A stretch of DNA of 64,000 nt from Acinetobacter pullicarnis (GCF_006352475.1 NZ_VCMZ01000001.1:3348001-3412000); one strand, 5' to 3'; positions 17,394 to 25,311 are shown, numbered from the stretch's first letter. Numbers and translations: made by a program. The notes: a model not told the origin generated them from the letters alone.

Positions 17394-18224
17394 TTATCTA
17401 CGTTTTTCGTTAGTAGAAACACTAAAATTTTGCCTTACAACAAAGGGAACACTGACGCCATTCTCTTTATATGGTTTAAATTTAGCAGCATTGGTTTGCT
17501 TTACAACATAACTGTCGAGTGAGCTAAAACCACTTCCTTGCAGAAGCTTAACGCTCATGACTTTACCGGCACCATCTGAAGTAATTTCGAGTTTAATCGT
17601 TTTAACCCCATCTTCTGGCTTCAACCATTTAACCACTTGCGCTGCATCAATAATAGGACGTCGTGACCAAGAAACATCACCCTCAGACACCATCCGAGGT
17701 TTCTTCGAATTTTCATCTTGTTCGCGCTTCTGACGATCTCGTTCGTCTTGTTCGCGCTTCTGACGATCTCGTTCATCTTGTTCGCGCTTTTGACGATCAC
17801 GCTCATCTTGTTCACGCTTCTGACGATCCCGCTCTAAGCGGTCTTTTTCCAAGCGATCTTTTTCCAGTTTTTGCTTTTCCAAAGTATCATCTTGAAAAAT
17901 TACTTTTTCCTTCGTTTTCTCATTTTTTTGAGCAATAACTTTGGGTTTGACCACTGGAATCGGTTCAGGTTTTGGTTCGACTTTTGGCTTAATTGGTTTG
18001 GTTGGTGGCGGAGGTGGTGGTGGCGGTACAAATTCTTCTTTAATTTTTACCAACTTTACTTTGATTGGCTTTTTCTCAATCGGTTTGAGTTCAGCCGTTT
18101 TAATCTGACTTACACCCCAGAGTACCCCGATGTGCCCAACTGCCACAGCCATTAAGGCAATGATAATTTTTTTCTTCATATCGGGTTGCGGTCGTTGCAA
18201 ATTTGGTGTGGAAGACTGATGCAT
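17394..18224 (-). CDS. tonB: Energy transducer TonB
   Basis: TonB carries proton-motive energy to outer-membrane receptors for siderophores and other ligands. The 276-residue product has a cytoplasmic leader, one membrane helix (KKKIIIALMAVAVGHIGVLWG), a Pro/Lys-rich periplasmic spacer with eight consecutive prolines and KPKVEPKPEP, a charged repeat region (four copies of a DRQKREQDER unit) and a C-terminal domain with LKPEDGVKTIKLEITSDGAGKV and NAAKFKPYKENG. The start is ATG 18224; an internal ATG at 18179 (MKKKI) is possible. A Fur-like box overlaps its promoter and ISAba1 lies 150 bp upstream. Confidence 0.93.
   Translation of the reverse strand: MHQSSTPNLQRPQPDMKKKIIIALMAVAVGHIGVLWGVSQIKTAELKPIEKKPIKVKLVKIKEEFVPPPPPPPPTKPIKPKVEPKPEPIPVVKPKVIAQKNEKTKEKVIFQDDTLEKQKLEKDRLEKDRLERDRQKREQDERDRQKREQDERDRQKREQDERDRQKREQDENSKKPRMVSEGDVSWSRRPIIDAAQVVKWLKPEDGVKTIKLEITSDGAGKVMSVKLLQGSGFSSLDSYVVKQTNAAKFKPYKENGVSVPFVVRQNFSVSTNEKRR
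17713..17832. repeat. Four 30-bp tandem repeats inside tonB
   Basis: Four near-identical 30-bp units begin at 17713, 17743, 17773 and 17803 and differ at only a few positions. They encode four 10-residue DRQKREQDER-type units in the TonB spacer. In-frame repeats of this kind can change copy number by slippage without breaking the gene. Confidence 0.93.
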
Positions 18225-18312
18225 ATAAACACTTGGACCTTAAACTGAGTTGAGACGTAAAGCATAGCTTTTACAAATCATGCTCATCGGTTGGAACAAT
18301 TAAAGTGGCTTA

Positions 18313-18342
18313 ATCATAAATGAGAAGTGTTTTCATTTGCAA
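18313..18342 (-). promoter_or_regulatory. Native tonB promoter
   Basis: Read on the minus strand, a -35 TTGCAA (18342-18337), an 18-bp spacer and a -10 TATGAT (18318-18313) lie about 90 bp before the tonB start. The spacer is almost entirely covered by the Fur-like inverted repeat. Confidence 0.55.
18318..18338. promoter_or_regulatory. Fur box over the tonB promoter
   Basis: The sequence AAATGAGAA-GTG-TTTTCATTT is an inverted repeat with one mismatch per arm. Its core TGAGAAGTGTTTTCA matches the 7-1-7 Fur motif TGATAATCATTATCA at most positions. It sits between the -35 and -10 of the tonB promoter, the expected place for iron-dependent repression. Confidence 0.6.
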
Positions 18343-18364
18343 CTGTTATTTATATGTTTTTTAA

Positions 18365-18373
18365 CTTTCTTAC
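18365..18373 (+). repeat. Left 9-bp target-site duplication of ISAba1
   Basis: CTTTCTTAC directly abuts the left inverted repeat and recurs exactly at the right end (19554-19562). An intact duplication shows that the element transposed here as a unit, probably recently. Confidence 0.95.
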
Positions 18374-18405
18374 CTCTGTACACGACAAAAATAGATAACT
18401 CATTG

Positions 18406-18433
18406 AAATAATGTCACAATAATTGTTTTCTAA
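18406..18433 (-). promoter_or_regulatory. ISAba1 outward promoter toward tonB
   Basis: On the minus strand, -35 TTAGAA (18433-18428), a 16-bp spacer and -10 TTATTT (18411-18406) reproduce the described ISAba1 outward promoter, which is known to raise expression of adjacent genes such as ampC and blaOXA. Transcription would leave the element through its left end and run into tonB-exbB-exbD. Confidence 0.85.
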
Positions 18434-18444
18434 CGACGAATACT

Positions 18445-19535
18445 ATGACACATCTCAATGAGTTATATCTTATCTTAAACAAATATCTAAAATGGAACAA
18501 GTCACATTTAAAGTGCTTTGCGCTCATCATGCTTGTGATTATTTTAAAGCAAACATGTAATCTTTCTTCTGCATCTAAAGCCTTGCCCATCAAGTGCTTA
18601 CCACAATCATTTTATCGACGTATGCAGCGCTTCTTTGCAGGTCAGTATTTCGATTATCGTCAAATTTCTCGGTTGATTTTCAATATATTTTCATTCGACA
18701 AAGTGCAACTGACTTTAGATAGAACCAATTGGAAATGGGGAAAACGAAATATTAATATCCTGATGCTCGCGATCGTTTATCGTGGAATAGCGATACCTAT
18801 CCTTTGGACATTGCTTAATAAACGTGGAAATTCAGATACGAAAGAGCGCATTGCTTTGATTCAACGCTTTATCTCCATTTTTGGTAAAGACCGTATTGTG
18901 AATGTGTTCGCAGACAGAGAGTTTATCGGTGAGCAGTGGTTTACATGGTTAATTGAACAAGACATCAACTTCTGCATTCGTGTTAAAAAAACTTCATTGT
19001 CACCAATCATTTAGGAAAGAATCATAAAATTAGTGATTTATTTCGCCATCTTAAAGTTGGTCAAATTGAATGTCGTAAACGACGGATTTTGGTTGGTCGG
19101 GTGAAACTATATATAAGTGCACTACAGTTAGAAAATGGAGAGCTTTTACTCGTCGTTTCTCCTCAGTTTAATGCCAATGCTATTCAGGATTATGCATTAC
19201 GCTGGGAAATTGAAACCTTATTCAGTTGTCTCAAAGGACGCGGGTTTAATCTTGAAAATACGCGCTTGACAGACCCTAGACGAGTGAAAAAATTGATTGC
19301 GGTGTTAGCTATAAGCTTCTGTTGGTGTTACTTAACGGGTGAATGGCAACATGATCAAAAAAAAGCGATAAAAATAAAGAAGCATGGACGACTCTCAATG
19401 AGTTTATTTCGCTATGGTTTAGACTATGTTCAAATGGCGATTCAGCGTTTAATTGGTTTTGGGAAAAAAGAAGAGTTTAAGGAAATTTTGGCAATTTTAA
19501 GAAGGCAGAATCCTGATAGGATAAGGGTTCTGTGA
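18445..19535 (+). CDS. tnpA: ISAba1 transposase (two frames joined by -1 frameshift)
   Basis: The first frame (18445-19014) gives 189 residues; the second continues to 19535. They join if the ribosome slips back one base on seven A residues at 18985-18991, giving KKNFIVTNHLGKNHK across the junction and a protein of about 363 residues. DDE landmarks are TLDRTNWKWG, FADREFIGEQWF and the IS4 signature Y-x2-R-x3-E-x6-K, seen as YALRWEIETLFSCLK. Two-frame organisation is usual for this element, so I do not treat it as a pseudogene. Confidence 0.9.
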
Positions 19536-19553
19536 AATTTGTCGTGTACAGAG

Positions 19554-19562
19554 CTTTCTTAC
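19554..19562 (+). repeat. Right 9-bp target-site duplication of ISAba1
   Basis: CTTTCTTAC, identical to 18365-18373, immediately follows the right inverted repeat. Confidence 0.95.
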
Positions 19563-19564
19563 AT

Positions 19565-19597
19565 AAAAAAAATGAGGAATACACAGGGCATCCTCAT
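19565..19597 (-). terminator. Rho-independent terminator of purU
   Basis: On the minus strand the stem ATGAGGA / TCCTCAT with a 12-base loop is followed by a run of eight or more T residues. It lies 27 bp after the purU stop and ends two bases from the IS target duplication, so the insertion left it intact. Confidence 0.85.
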
Positions 19598-19623
19598 CCT
19601 TATTTTATTCAATCAGTGTTTAC

Positions 19624-20490
19624 TTATTGGAAAACAACTGTTTTATTTCCATCCACAATAATTCGGTCTTCGAGGTGCCATCTAACTGCACGTGCCAGTA
19701 CATTACGCTCAACATCTTGTCCCAATTCACGTAACTGATCGACAGTAAAGTCGTGATTTACACGCTCTACATCTTGTTCAATGATTGGTCCCTGATCCAA
19801 ATCAGCTGTAACATAGTGCGCAGTTGCACCAATCAACTTCACCCCTTTCTCATAAGCTTGCTTATATGGATTTGCCCCCACAAAAGCCGGCAAGAATGAA
19901 TGGTGAATGTTGATGACTTTCATCGGCCATCTTGCCACAAAGTCTTCACTGAGCACTTGCATATAACGCGCAAGCACTAGCAAGTCATTGCCTTGCATCA
20001 ATTCGTCAATTTTGGCGTAGGCTTCAACTTTATTGTCTTTATTTACAGGTACAACAATAAAAGGAATACCGAAGTTTTCCACAGACTCTTTTAAATCTTC
20101 ATGATTTGAAATCACTTGGGTAATTTCACAAGGTAGACCGCCACGTGCATGACGCCACAGTAACTCAAGTAAAGCATGATCCACTCTAGAGACCAAAACC
20201 CCGACTTTTTTAACATCGCTAACCAAGGTTAAACGCCACTGCATGTCGTAGCGTTCAGCGACGTTGGCAGCAAAAGTTTGCAGCAGGGTTTCTTTGCGAG
20301 ACTGTAGATGCTCAAGTTCAAACTCAACACGCATAAAGTAGCGTCCACCCTGAGCTTCAGTTGCGTATTGATCAAGTGCGGTAATGTTGGCACCTTGATG
20401 ATACAAAAAGCTCGATACGGCTTGCACGATGCCTGGCTTGTCTTCACAAGTAATCAATAACCGTGCGGTGTTGGCGGTCGTCATGTTCAT
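19624..20490 (-). CDS. purU: Formyltetrahydrofolate deformylase
   Basis: PurU hydrolyses 10-formyl-tetrahydrofolate to formate and tetrahydrofolate, balancing one-carbon pools and supplying formate for purine synthesis. The 288-residue product has an N-terminal ACT domain (RLLITCEDKPGIVQAVSSFLYHQGANI) and a formyltransferase-fold domain. The latter contains SNHEDLKESVENFGIPF, the catalytic HHSFLPAFVGANPY and TAHYVTADLDQGPIIEQDV. I start at ATG 20490; ATG 20484 and GTG 20505 are alternatives, none with a strong ribosome site. Confidence 0.95.
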   Translation of the reverse strand: MNMTTANTARLLITCEDKPGIVQAVSSFLYHQGANITALDQYATEAQGGRYFMRVEFELEHLQSRKETLLQTFAANVAERYDMQWRLTLVSDVKKVGVLVSRVDHALLELLWRHARGGLPCEITQVISNHEDLKESVENFGIPFIVVPVNKDNKVEAYAKIDELMQGNDLLVLARYMQVLSEDFVARWPMKVINIHHSFLPAFVGANPYKQAYEKGVKLIGATAHYVTADLDQGPIIEQDVERVNHDFTVDQLRELGQDVERNVLARAVRWHLEDRIIVDGNKTVVFQ

Positions 20491-20551
20491 GTCGATTGAA
20501 ATCACTTATTCATAAAAACTGGTCAACATTCTAAAGCTTTTTGCAAAGCTT

Positions 20552-21262
20552 TCAATCTTCATTCGCATTCAGCTCAAACTTGCTACCCGAAAGACTGCTA
20601 AAAAAGTCTGAAGAACCAAATGTTTCTAATAATCGCTCGTAGGTTTCACGACTCTCCCCACGCAAATAGGGCCCCTCTAAAAACACCATTTGTCTGAGCG
20701 CTTGCCAAACCCATTTTTCCTCTAAATGGTTTGAATCACTCAGATGCCCAGACATATATAAAAAGTTGGTCCAGTTGGTCAGCACAATCCAAATATTAAT
20801 AATCAGCGCTTCAATCTCTGTTGCAGTCATTTGCATTAAACCAGCTTCAACAAAGGCCTGATAAATTTTTTGCCCTTGTTGCATCACTTTACCGGCAAAG
20901 CGCGGATAGTTTTTGCGAAAACTTTCATTGTTCTCAATTAAATGGTAAACATCTCGATGTAAAAACCGATAGGCCCATAACTGACCGCTCAGTACTTGGA
21001 AGTAACGGATTTTATCATTAGCATCAACCACACGATCATCTGGCAATGCCAGCATTTCCAAGGTCTCTTTTTGATATTGATGCATGAGCTCACGAATGAT
21101 CTCTTGCTTATTACTAAAGTGATAATACAAATTTCCTGGACTAATACCCAACTCAGCGGCAAGATGATTGGTTGTCACCGCGCGTTCACCACGCTCATTG
21201 AACAACTGTAAGCTCGTCAGCAAAATTCGATCTTTGGTTTTCAAGGTTTTAGAGCTTGTCAT
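20552..21262 (-). CDS. TetR-family regulator
   Basis: The 236-residue product has a TetR DNA-binding domain at residues ~8-55 (KDRILLTSLQLFNERGERAVTTNHLAAELGISPGNLYYHF). A helical ligand-binding domain with many aromatic residues (YRFLHRDVYHLI, NIWIVLTNWTNFLYMSGHL) follows, suggesting a hydrophobic effector such as a fatty acid or aldehyde. It is divergent from an aldehyde dehydrogenase, and the shared 111-bp intergenic region holds two palindromes. Autoregulation and control of the dehydrogenase are inferred. Confidence 0.9.
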   Translation of the reverse strand: MTSSKTLKTKDRILLTSLQLFNERGERAVTTNHLAAELGISPGNLYYHFSNKQEIIRELMHQYQKETLEMLALPDDRVVDANDKIRYFQVLSGQLWAYRFLHRDVYHLIENNESFRKNYPRFAGKVMQQGQKIYQAFVEAGLMQMTATEIEALIINIWIVLTNWTNFLYMSGHLSDSNHLEEKWVWQALRQMVFLEGPYLRGESRETYERLLETFGSSDFFSSLSGSKFELNANED

Positions 21263-21282
21263 CCGAACACCATCTTTTAATC

Positions 21283-21298
21283 GTTAGCAAACACTAAC
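21283..21298. promoter_or_regulatory. Candidate TetR operator
   Basis: GTTAG and CTAAC flank six bases (GTTAGCAAACACTAAC), 20 bp before the TetR start codon. The spacing and arms look like a TetR-type site that could autoregulate the gene. Confidence 0.4.
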
Positions 21299-21310
21299 AC
21301 ATAAAGCAAC

Positions 21311-21339
21311 TTGACTATTTAGAGTATTTACTCTAAAAA
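21311..21339 (+). promoter_or_regulatory. Aldehyde dehydrogenase promoter with embedded palindrome
   Basis: TTGACT (21311-21316) and TAAAAA (21334-21339), 17 bp apart, form a likely promoter. Its spacer is occupied by a perfect 9-2-9 inverted repeat, TTTAGAGTA-TT-TACTCTAAA (21318-21337), a typical place for a repressor to block RNA polymerase. Confidence 0.5.
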
Positions 21340-21373
21340 CATTAATTAATAAAATTCAACCGGGTTGCTTGTT

Positions 21374-22822
21374 ATGAACAGTCAAACAAAAACAGATTCT
21401 ACGGCTTCCTATCCACCCGAAGTATCACAACTACAGCAACAACTTGACCAGCAAAAGATCGCGTACCAACGTTATCCGATGCCAACGGCAAAGGAACGGA
21501 TTGAGCGTTTAGCACGTTTAAGAAAAGTACTGATCAAGTATCAAGAGCAAATTGCTCAAGCAATTCATCAAGATTACGGCAATCGGTCATTTTCTGAAAC
21601 CAAAATTGGTGAATTACTCACGTGTATTGAGCAAATTAAATATTATAGCAAGCATTTAACCGAATGGATGAAGCCTTCGAAGCGTCACATTGGCATCATT
21701 CATCGCCCCGCCAAAGCTTGGGTCCAATATCAACCAATGGGTGTAATTGGAATTATTAGCCCGTGGAATTACCCACTCCTTCTTTCCGTGGGGCCTTTAA
21801 TCTGTGCACTGGCTGCTGGCAATCATGCCATGATTAAAATTTCCAGTGCTTCCATGCATTTTGGTGAGTTACTCAAAAACATTATTTCAGAAGCCTTTCC
21901 ACAGGACTTGGTCGCAGTTGTCACTGGTGGCGGGATCATCTCAGACAGCTTTAGCCATTTGGCCTTTGATAAAATTATTTTTACGGGTTCAACCCAAATC
22001 GGTAAAACAGTGATGGCCGCAGCAGCGGAAAATCTTGTTCCAGTCATCTTAGAACTTGGTGGGAAATCCCCTGTGATCGTGCACCCCTCGAGCGATATGA
22101 AAGATGTGGCACAGCGCTTAGCCTTTGGAAAGTTGTGGAATGCAGGGCAAACCTGTGTTGCACCAGATTATCTCTTTCTGCCTAGAGGAAAGGTGAATGA
22201 GTTTATTGCGGAGTTTAAATATGTGGTCAGTGGCATGTATCCCGGTATGCAAAATAATCCTGACTACACCTCGATTATCAACGACAAACAATACAATCGC
22301 ATCCAAGGTTATTTAGATGATGCAATCGCACAAGGTGCGCAGCGAATCGAAATTAATCCGCTTGATGAAGACCTCGCATTGACCCGTAAAATTGCACCCA
22401 CCCTACTGACTGGGGTAACGGCACAGATGCAAATTATGCAACATGAAATTTTTGGCCCCATACTTCCAATCATTGAATACGATCAAATTAACGATGTGAT
22501 CGACTTTATTAATCAGCGTCCGCGTCCACTTGCTTTATACTATTTCGACTTTGATCAAGCTCGTGCAGACTATGTTGCCCAGCGCACACACTCTGGACAT
22601 TTTGGTCAAAATGCCGTTTTAACTCATGTTGCACAGGACGACCTCCCCTTCGGAGGCGTTGGTGCATCTGGTATGGGGAAATATCATGGGCCTGAAGGTT
22701 TTTTCAGTCTATCCCATGAGCGTTCGGTAATGTCGATACCGAAGTTGTTTAATCTTAAATTTATCATGCCGCCTTTTAATAAGTCGCTTCTCAAAGTTTT
22801 AGAGAAAACCTTCCTACGATAA
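21374..22822 (+). CDS. Coniferyl-aldehyde-dehydrogenase-like aldehyde dehydrogenase
   Basis: The 482-residue product is an NAD(P)-dependent aldehyde dehydrogenase. It shows GVIGIISPWNYPLLLSVGPL (cofactor region), FTGSTQIGKTV, the catalytic Glu in ELGGKSPVIV and the catalytic Cys in NAGQTCVAPDY. HEIFGPILPI and LPFGGVGASGMGKYHGPEGF follow near the end. Length and the C-terminal membrane-like tail (FNKSLLKVLEKTFLR) place it among the short coniferyl-aldehyde/fatty-aldehyde group; the natural substrate is uncertain. ATG 21374 is preferred over the upstream TTG at 21365. Regulation by the divergent TetR gene is inferred. Confidence 0.88.
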   Translation: MNSQTKTDSTASYPPEVSQLQQQLDQQKIAYQRYPMPTAKERIERLARLRKVLIKYQEQIAQAIHQDYGNRSFSETKIGELLTCIEQIKYYSKHLTEWMKPSKRHIGIIHRPAKAWVQYQPMGVIGIISPWNYPLLLSVGPLICALAAGNHAMIKISSASMHFGELLKNIISEAFPQDLVAVVTGGGIISDSFSHLAFDKIIFTGSTQIGKTVMAAAAENLVPVILELGGKSPVIVHPSSDMKDVAQRLAFGKLWNAGQTCVAPDYLFLPRGKVNEFIAEFKYVVSGMYPGMQNNPDYTSIINDKQYNRIQGYLDDAIAQGAQRIEINPLDEDLALTRKIAPTLLTGVTAQMQIMQHEIFGPILPIIEYDQINDVIDFINQRPRPLALYYFDFDQARADYVAQRTHSGHFGQNAVLTHVAQDDLPFGGVGASGMGKYHGPEGFFSLSHERSVMSIPKLFNLKFIMPPFNKSLLKVLEKTFLR

Positions 22823-22873
22823 CTGATCAAGGCATGATCTGTTACGCACTATCATGTCGTTTTTTCATCATTT

Positions 22874-22898
22874 CCGCTTGTCTTTTAAGCGGATTTTT
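22874..22898 (+). terminator. Terminator of the aldehyde dehydrogenase gene
   Basis: The stem CCGCTT / AAGCGG with a seven-base loop is followed by ATTTTT. It overlaps the -35 region of the likely rpmB promoter. Confidence 0.65.
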
Positions 22899-22906
22899 GG
22901 TATAAA
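22878..22906 (+). promoter_or_regulatory. Probable rpmB-rpmG promoter
   Basis: TTGTCT (22878-22883) and TATAAA (22901-22906) are separated by exactly 17 bp and lie about 80 bp before rpmB. The -35 element is part of the preceding terminator stem. Confidence 0.5.
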
Positions 22907-22984
22907 ACGCCCCTTGAATGAATTCATCGTTTTTTTTGACTGGCCACACAGGTTTGCTGTTGGCTAAATCAATGGAGTTACACC

Positions 22985-23221
22985 ATGTCTAAGGTTTGCC
23001 AAGTTACCGGCAAGCGTCCAGTCGTTGGTAACAACGTCTCACACGCCAACAACAAAACTAAGCGCCGGTTCGAGCCGAACCTGCATCACCACCGCTTTTG
23101 GTTAGAAAGCGAAAAACGTTTCGTACGTCTTCGTTTAACCACTAAAGGTATGCGTATCATCGACAAATTGGGTATCGAAAAGGTTATTGCTGACCTTCGT
23201 GCTCAAGGTCAAAAGATCTAA
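22985..23221 (+). CDS. rpmB: Ribosomal protein bL28
   Basis: The 78-residue protein is a component of the 50S subunit. It starts [29 protein letters not shown], the classical bL28 opening, and ends with [13 protein letters not shown]. Only one N-terminal cysteine is present, so this is the form without a zinc knuckle. ATGGAG lies a few bases before the ATG. It is followed after 12 bp by rpmG, the standard proteobacterial pair. Confidence 0.98.
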   Translation: MSKVCQVTGKRPVVGNNVSHANNKTKRRFEPNLHHHRFWLESEKRFVRLRLTTKGMRIIDKLGIEKVIADLRAQGQKI

Positions 23222-23233
23222 GGAGTCAGTAGA

Positions 23234-23389
23234 ATGCGTGATAAAATTCGTCTAGTTTCTTCTGCAGGTACTGGTTATTTCTATACCACGACTAAGAACA
23301 AACGTACTATGCCGGAAAAAATGGAAATCAAAAAATTTGATCCAAAAATCCGTCAACACGTAATTTTCAAAGAAGCTAAAATTAAATAA
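23234..23389 (+). CDS. rpmG: Ribosomal protein bL33
   Basis: A 51-residue reading frame starting [20 protein letters not shown] and ending [10 protein letters not shown] encodes bL33 of the 50S subunit. It has no cysteines, so it is the zinc-independent form. AAGGAGTCAG lies before the ATG at 23234. It is co-transcribed with rpmB and closed by a strong terminator. Confidence 0.97.
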
Positions 23390-23408
23390 TTTTAGTTTCT
23401 AAAAAAAT

Positions 23409-23437
23409 AACGACTTCAGCTGGAGTCGTTTTTTTTT
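23409..23437 (+). terminator. Terminator of rpmB-rpmG
   Basis: The stem AACGACT ... AGTCGTT, extended inward by CAG/CTG, is followed by nine T residues, about 20 bp after the rpmG stop. Confidence 0.93.
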
Positions 23438-23551
23438 GCCTTTTCTGTATCGAATATACTTTTATATAAATAAGCTTGTTAAACTTTTGGTGCTAAAATT
23501 TCGACACCATTCATATTTCCACTTTTTTATTCACCTCAGCAGGAGTATCGA

Positions 23552-25270
23552 GTGCCCCATCAAGTCGATTTGATTATTTTACTTGCCGCAGGTTTCGGAA
23601 TCGCTTTGATTTTTGGCTATATTGCAGCCAAACTTCGCCTCCCCCCATTAATCGGCTACCTGATTGCAGGGATCATTATCAGCCCAAACACGCCCGGTGT
23701 TGTTGCTGATATCGCCCTTGCCAATCAATTGGCTGAACTCGGCGTAATGTTTCTCATGTTCGGCGTTGGCATGCACTTCTCCTTAAAGGATCTGGTCCAA
23801 GTTCGACGAATTGCGTTACCGGGTGCCATCCTCCAAATTACCGTTGCAACCATACTGGGTATGTTTGTTTCGATGTTTTGGGGCTGGAGCTTTGGCTCGG
23901 CACTGATCTTTGGCCTCAGCCTGTCTTGTGCCAGTACGGTGGTACTCCTCAAAGCCTTGGGTGATCGCGGGCTACTCGAATCGGTGAATGGTAAAATTGC
24001 CGTTGGCTGGCTCTTGGTTGAAGACTTGGTCATGGTGTTGGTGTTGGTGCTGCTGCCAGCAGTGGCCATGCTACTTGGTGGCCATACCCCCGCAGGCTAT
24101 GACTCAAGTCAAAGCATCTGGGTAACCTTGGTGGTGACCCTATTAAAAGTCACGGGTTTTATTGCCTTTATGCTGATTGTGGGTAAACGCTTAATCCCAA
24201 TGATCATGCAACATGTGGCGCGTTTAGGCTCCAGAGAGTTATTCACCCTCACCGTGGTTGCTGCAGCCGTTTCAATTGCCTACGGCTCTTATGCTATTTT
24301 CGGGGTATCGATGGCACTGGGTGCCTTCTTTGCTGGGATGGTGGTGAAAGAATCTGACTTTAGCCACCGCGCAGAAGAAGAAACGCTGCCATTACGTGAA
24401 ATTTTTACAATCTTATTCTTCGTTTCAGTCGGTATGCTGTTTGACCCAAGCATCCTGATTGAACAACCGCTGCATATTTTGGCGGTAATCGCCATCATCA
24501 TGATTGGTAAAACCTTGGCCGCAATGGCGCTGGTGCTGTTCTTCCGCTATCCACTCAACACCGCTTTGACCGTTGGTGCAAGTCTTGCGCAAATTGGGGA
24601 ATTTTCCTTTATTTTGGCGACCCTTGGAGTAACACTCGGCCTGCTGAGTATCGAAGGGCAAAACCTGATTTTGGCCGGAGCTCTCTTTTCAATCACCCTC
24701 AACTCGTTCTTTTTCTCCGCAATTGAACCAGTACAAAATTGGATTCGCAAACACTCACAACTGGCACGTATGTTGGAACGCAGCAATGACCCATTAGCCA
24801 TGCTGCCAGATGAAGTCGATCAAGATTATTTACGCGACCAAGTGGTAATTGTTGGGCATGGCGAAGTTGGCCGTCGTATTACCAAAACCCTAATGCAAGA
24901 CAATATTAAAGTCGTGATTGCAGAGGAAAACCGGGAAATCGTAGAAGACTTACGTGCCAAAGGTATTGCCGCAGTGTCAGGAAGTGCCACCGAACCTGGT
25001 GTACTGATTCAAGCCCATGTGCAACACGCACGACTGCTGGTGATTTCACCAATGGATATTTTAGACATTCATAAAATTGTCGATACTGCCAAACTGCTAA
25101 ACCCACAAATTCAAGTTTTGGTTTGTGCTGAAAGCAACGAAGAAGCTGAGATTATTCGTGCAGATGCACTTGGTGAGGTCTATTACGCCAAAGAAGAAAT
25201 GGCGAGAAATATGACGGATCATATTTTAAATCAGATCCATCTGGCGCATGAGTCAAACCCAACTCACTAA
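23552..25270 (+). CDS. CPA2-family cation/proton antiporter (YbaL/KefB type)
   Basis: The 572-residue product has about twelve membrane helices of the Na+/H+ exchanger fold (LRLPPLIGYLIAGIIISP, LAELGVMFLMFGVGMHF, GASLAQIGEFSFILATLG). A cytoplasmic RCK_N nucleotide-binding domain follows from about residue 425 (DQVVIVGHGEVGRRITKTLMQ). Family members exchange potassium or other cations for protons under nucleotide control. The domain order and length resemble E. coli YbaL more than KefB/KefC. The GTG start at 23552 follows AGGAG. It is monocistronic, with a terminator on each side. Confidence 0.9.
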   Translation: MPHQVDLIILLAAGFGIALIFGYIAAKLRLPPLIGYLIAGIIISPNTPGVVADIALANQLAELGVMFLMFGVGMHFSLKDLVQVRRIALPGAILQITVATILGMFVSMFWGWSFGSALIFGLSLSCASTVVLLKALGDRGLLESVNGKIAVGWLLVEDLVMVLVLVLLPAVAMLLGGHTPAGYDSSQSIWVTLVVTLLKVTGFIAFMLIVGKRLIPMIMQHVARLGSRELFTLTVVAAAVSIAYGSYAIFGVSMALGAFFAGMVVKESDFSHRAEEETLPLREIFTILFFVSVGMLFDPSILIEQPLHILAVIAIIMIGKTLAAMALVLFFRYPLNTALTVGASLAQIGEFSFILATLGVTLGLLSIEGQNLILAGALFSITLNSFFFSAIEPVQNWIRKHSQLARMLERSNDPLAMLPDEVDQDYLRDQVVIVGHGEVGRRITKTLMQDNIKVVIAEENREIVEDLRAKGIAAVSGSATEPGVLIQAHVQHARLLVISPMDILDIHKIVDTAKLLNPQIQVLVCAESNEEAEIIRADALGEVYYAKEEMARNMTDHILNQIHLAHESNPTH

Positions 25271-25311
25271 AATGATTGATGCTCACCCAGCAATATTAAG
25301 ATTAAGCCCCT

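Larger units (their letters stand above)
18374..19553 (+). mobile_element. ISAba1: ISAba1 (IS4 family), complete copy
   Basis: The element is 1,180 bp long with 16-bp perfect terminal inverted repeats (CTCTGTACACGACAAA at 18374-18389, complement at 19538-19553) and a 9-bp target duplication on both sides. Length, ends, duplication size, the two-frame transposase and the outward promoter all match ISAba1 as I know it; a database comparison would confirm the exact variant. It sits between the purU terminator and the tonB promoter and interrupts no gene. The transposase reads away from tonB, so the left-end outward promoter points at tonB. Confidence 0.95.

Noticed and set aside
17713..17832. 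CRISPR array
   Set aside because: The repeats are contiguous, without spacers, and lie in frame within tonB. No other array-like pattern was seen in the window.
17621..17938. Repetitive frames overlapping the tonB repeats
   Set aside because: They are shadows of the 30-bp repeat; only the tonB frame has the conserved membrane and C-terminal domains.
18445..19535. Calling the transposase a frameshifted pseudogene
   Set aside because: A slippery A7 and the usual two-frame design of ISAba1 explain the split; ends and target duplication are intact.
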